Origin: DATFQI01 sp963831105 | Lineage (GTDB): Bacteria; Actinomycetota; Thermoleophilia; Solirubrobacterales; Solirubrobacteraceae | Direction of reading: 5' to 3' | DNA length: 64,000 bases | Assembly: GCA_963831105.1 (NCBI GenBank) | Contig: CAWHOS010000005.1 | Coordinates: 246,438 to 310,437, forward strand | Shown: positions 63,072 to 64,000 of the stretch, piece by piece | Layout of the letters: each line of letters starts with the position of its first letter | Position numbering within the stretch: position 1 is the stretch's first letter | The notes under the pieces: model-generated | The model's database searches: none | Told to the model about the DNA's origin: nothing | What the model saw: only the letters and a program-made list of their open reading frames with translations | Position numbers and translations under genes: made by a program

Positions 63072-63617
63072 TCAGTCGGCGGCCTCGTCCAGCAGCGGCT
63101 TCAACGCCGGGTGCTGCAGTGCCTCCGCAGCATCCGGGTGGTCGAGCACCTGCTGGAAGGCCGTGTTGACGCGCTGGGCCTTCCGGATCTCCTTGACCGT
63201 GCCGCCGTAGTTGCGTGCGTAGGCGGCCGCCGTCTGCTGCGCGCCGAGGACGAACCCTTCACCGCCGCCAGGTCGGGGAGGCCGTCGTAGCCCTCCACGT
63301 GCCGGAAGATGATGTCGAAGAGCCCGAGCGTCGGCCCGGACGTGAAGAAGTCCTCCATGTAGGCGTCCCACGGGCCGTCGAAGCTCGTCATGAACGCGAG
63401 CCGTGTGTCGTCGTCGAAGAGCACGAACCTCGCCTCGTGGATCGTGGCGATGGCCACGCCGTAGTCCCCTGGCCGGTACCCGGGGTCTCCTGCAGGTCGT
63501 GCAGCGCGCCCGCAGAGACTCGGCCTGGCCAGGCTTGACGCGGAAGAACAGGCTGAACTCGCTCGTCGGTCCGACGGTGACGCCCGGCCGGGACGCTCCC
63601 GCCGCAACAGTGGTCAT
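63072..63617 (-). pseudogene. Hypothetical DyP-neighbour protein, two or three frameshifts
   Basis: Pieces from three frames: VTVGPTSEFSLFFRVKPGQAESLR from ATG 63617, then YRPGDYGVAIATIHEARFVLFDDDTRLAFMTSFDGPWDAYMEDFFTSGPTLGLFDIIFRHVEGYDGLPDLAAVKG, then FVLGAQQTAAAYARNYGGTVKEIRKAQRVNTAFQQVLDHPDAAEAL to the stop at 63072. Shifts lie near 63525, 63485 and 63258 in G/C runs. The protein of about 182 residues resembles half of a DyP-type dimeric barrel (RLAFMTSFDG). It starts the minus-strand redox cluster. Confidence 0.6.
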
Positions 63618-63763
63618 TCGGCTCTCCTGTGGCTCGATCGCTCCAGTGTCCGAGCCAGGGGCGACCCCATCAAGGGCGGGCGCACCTGTGCAACGGGGGT
63701 GCAAGCGCGTGCCGCTACGTCTTGTCGCGCCGGCAGTTCACGCCCAAGGGTGAAACGGTCCCG

Positions 63764-63792
63764 GAAACAAAGAAACCCTGCGAATAGCAGGG
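63764..63792 (-). terminator. Rho-independent terminator of tRNA-Gly
   Basis: On the minus strand CCCTGC (63792-63787) pairs with GCAGGG (63781-63776) around TATTC, followed by TTTCTTTGTTTC (63775-63764). It lies 11 bases after the tRNA 3' end. It is the only stem-plus-T-tract terminator that I noticed in this window. Confidence 0.85.
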
Positions 63793-63803
63793 CTTCTAAG
63801 AGG

Positions 63804-63877
63804 AGCGGCTGAAGGGACTCGAACCCTCGACCTTCTGCATGGCAAGCAGACGCTCTAGCCAACTGAGCTACAGCCGC
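63804..63877 (-). tRNA. tRNA-Gly (anticodon GCC)
   Basis: Cloverleaf on the minus strand: acceptor GCGGCTG/CAGCCGC, D arm GCTC...GAGC, anticodon stem TCTGC/GCAGA with loop TTGCCAT (GCC), T arm GAGGG-TTCGAGT-CCCTT (with G-T pair). The discriminator is T and CCA is not encoded (CCT follows). The anticodon GCC reads glycine codons GGC/GGT. Confidence 0.97.
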
Positions 63878-63903
63878 GCGCGGCGCGCAGTATAGCTCTC
63901 GTG

Positions 63904-64000
63904 ATGCGACCGATCGGGGAGCAGGCGGTGCTCGTGACGGGTGCCACGGACGGGATCGGCGAGGAGATCGCCCGCGCGCCACGAAGATAGGCGGGAGGCA
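63904..64000 (+). pseudogene. N-terminal part of an SDR-type protein at the window edge
   Basis: ATG 63904 gives RPIGEQAVLVTGATDGIGEEIARA, the cofactor loop of a short-chain dehydrogenase (TGxxxGIG). A TAG at 63988-63990 stops this frame. The expected continuation would need an indel just after GCGCGCGCC, so a sequencing error or early truncation is possible. The rest lies outside the window. Its 5' end is 26 bases from the divergent tRNA gene. Confidence 0.55.

Noticed and set aside
63804..63877. tRNA as an integration site of a genomic island
   Set aside because: No integrase gene and no repeat of the tRNA 3' end were found within the window.

Overview
The window is very GC-rich, with dense genes, many GTG/TTG starts and overlapping ATGA/GTGA junctions. 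It reads as a piece of an actinobacterial chromosome, most likely class Thermoleophilia (Solirubrobacter/Conexibacter-like). The reasons are a WhiG-type sigma factor behind a XerC relic, a mycobacterial-type glucan phosphorylase, an F420-type nitroreductase and an ECF42 sigma operon. The placement is inferred from gene content only. No rRNA, CRISPR array, insertion sequence or prophage was seen; there is one tRNA-Gly.

Layout. 0-14 kb is largely housekeeping: ThiD end, IlvD, a HAD/acyltransferase/epimerase operon, an L,D-transpeptidase, the XerC relic and WhiG-type sigma factor, an EF-G paralogue, and a single-ORF fusion of RNase H with tryptophan 2,3-dioxygenase. 14.6-21 kb is a signalling block: a REC-GGDEF protein, a large hybrid histidine kinase broken by three frameshifts, and a coupled PAS/GAF/GGDEF protein. 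22-31 kb is an accessory stretch of small stress or detoxification families (ArsR, SRPBCC, two DHFR-like paralogues, DUF899, methyltransferases, SnoaL, cupin/TetR) with several gene remnants. 32-38 kb holds a small gene with a perfect SOS box at its start codon, an MreB homologue, a PRC-barrel membrane protein, a MarR/SDR pair and two acyl-CoA dehydrogenases. 38-54 kb has exported or membrane proteins, a glucan phosphorylase, a three-gene secreted cupredoxin/multicopper oxidase operon, a carotenoid-type oxidoreductase, an alcohol dehydrogenase/SDR pair and a membrane class III cyclase. 54-58 kb contains the operon DGPF (YCII) protein - ECF42 sigma factor - VOC protein. 58-64 kb holds DUF4331, a sulfite-oxidase-like enzyme, enoyl-CoA hydratase, DyP peroxidase and an unknown protein, then tRNA-Gly.

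The most interesting system is an apparent ECF42 regulon. An element of about 80 bp is found three times, always ending at a start codon: before DUF899 (24376-25125), before a VOC-unknown chimera (26891-28273) and before the DGPF-ECF42-VOC operon. Each copy has TGTCGA in a -35-like position. It is followed by a conserved RNA hairpin (GGTG/GGGCC pairing with GGCCC/CACC, variable loop) that ends directly before the Shine-Dalgarno AGGA. Two of the copies are fused without a stop codon to the 3' end of the preceding gene, so the element looks as if it moved or recombined as a cassette.

Caution: at least a dozen one-base frameshifts, mostly in runs of C or G, interrupt otherwise well-conserved genes, especially between 57 and 64 kb. 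Many are probably sequencing indels rather than real decay; each affected gene is marked.
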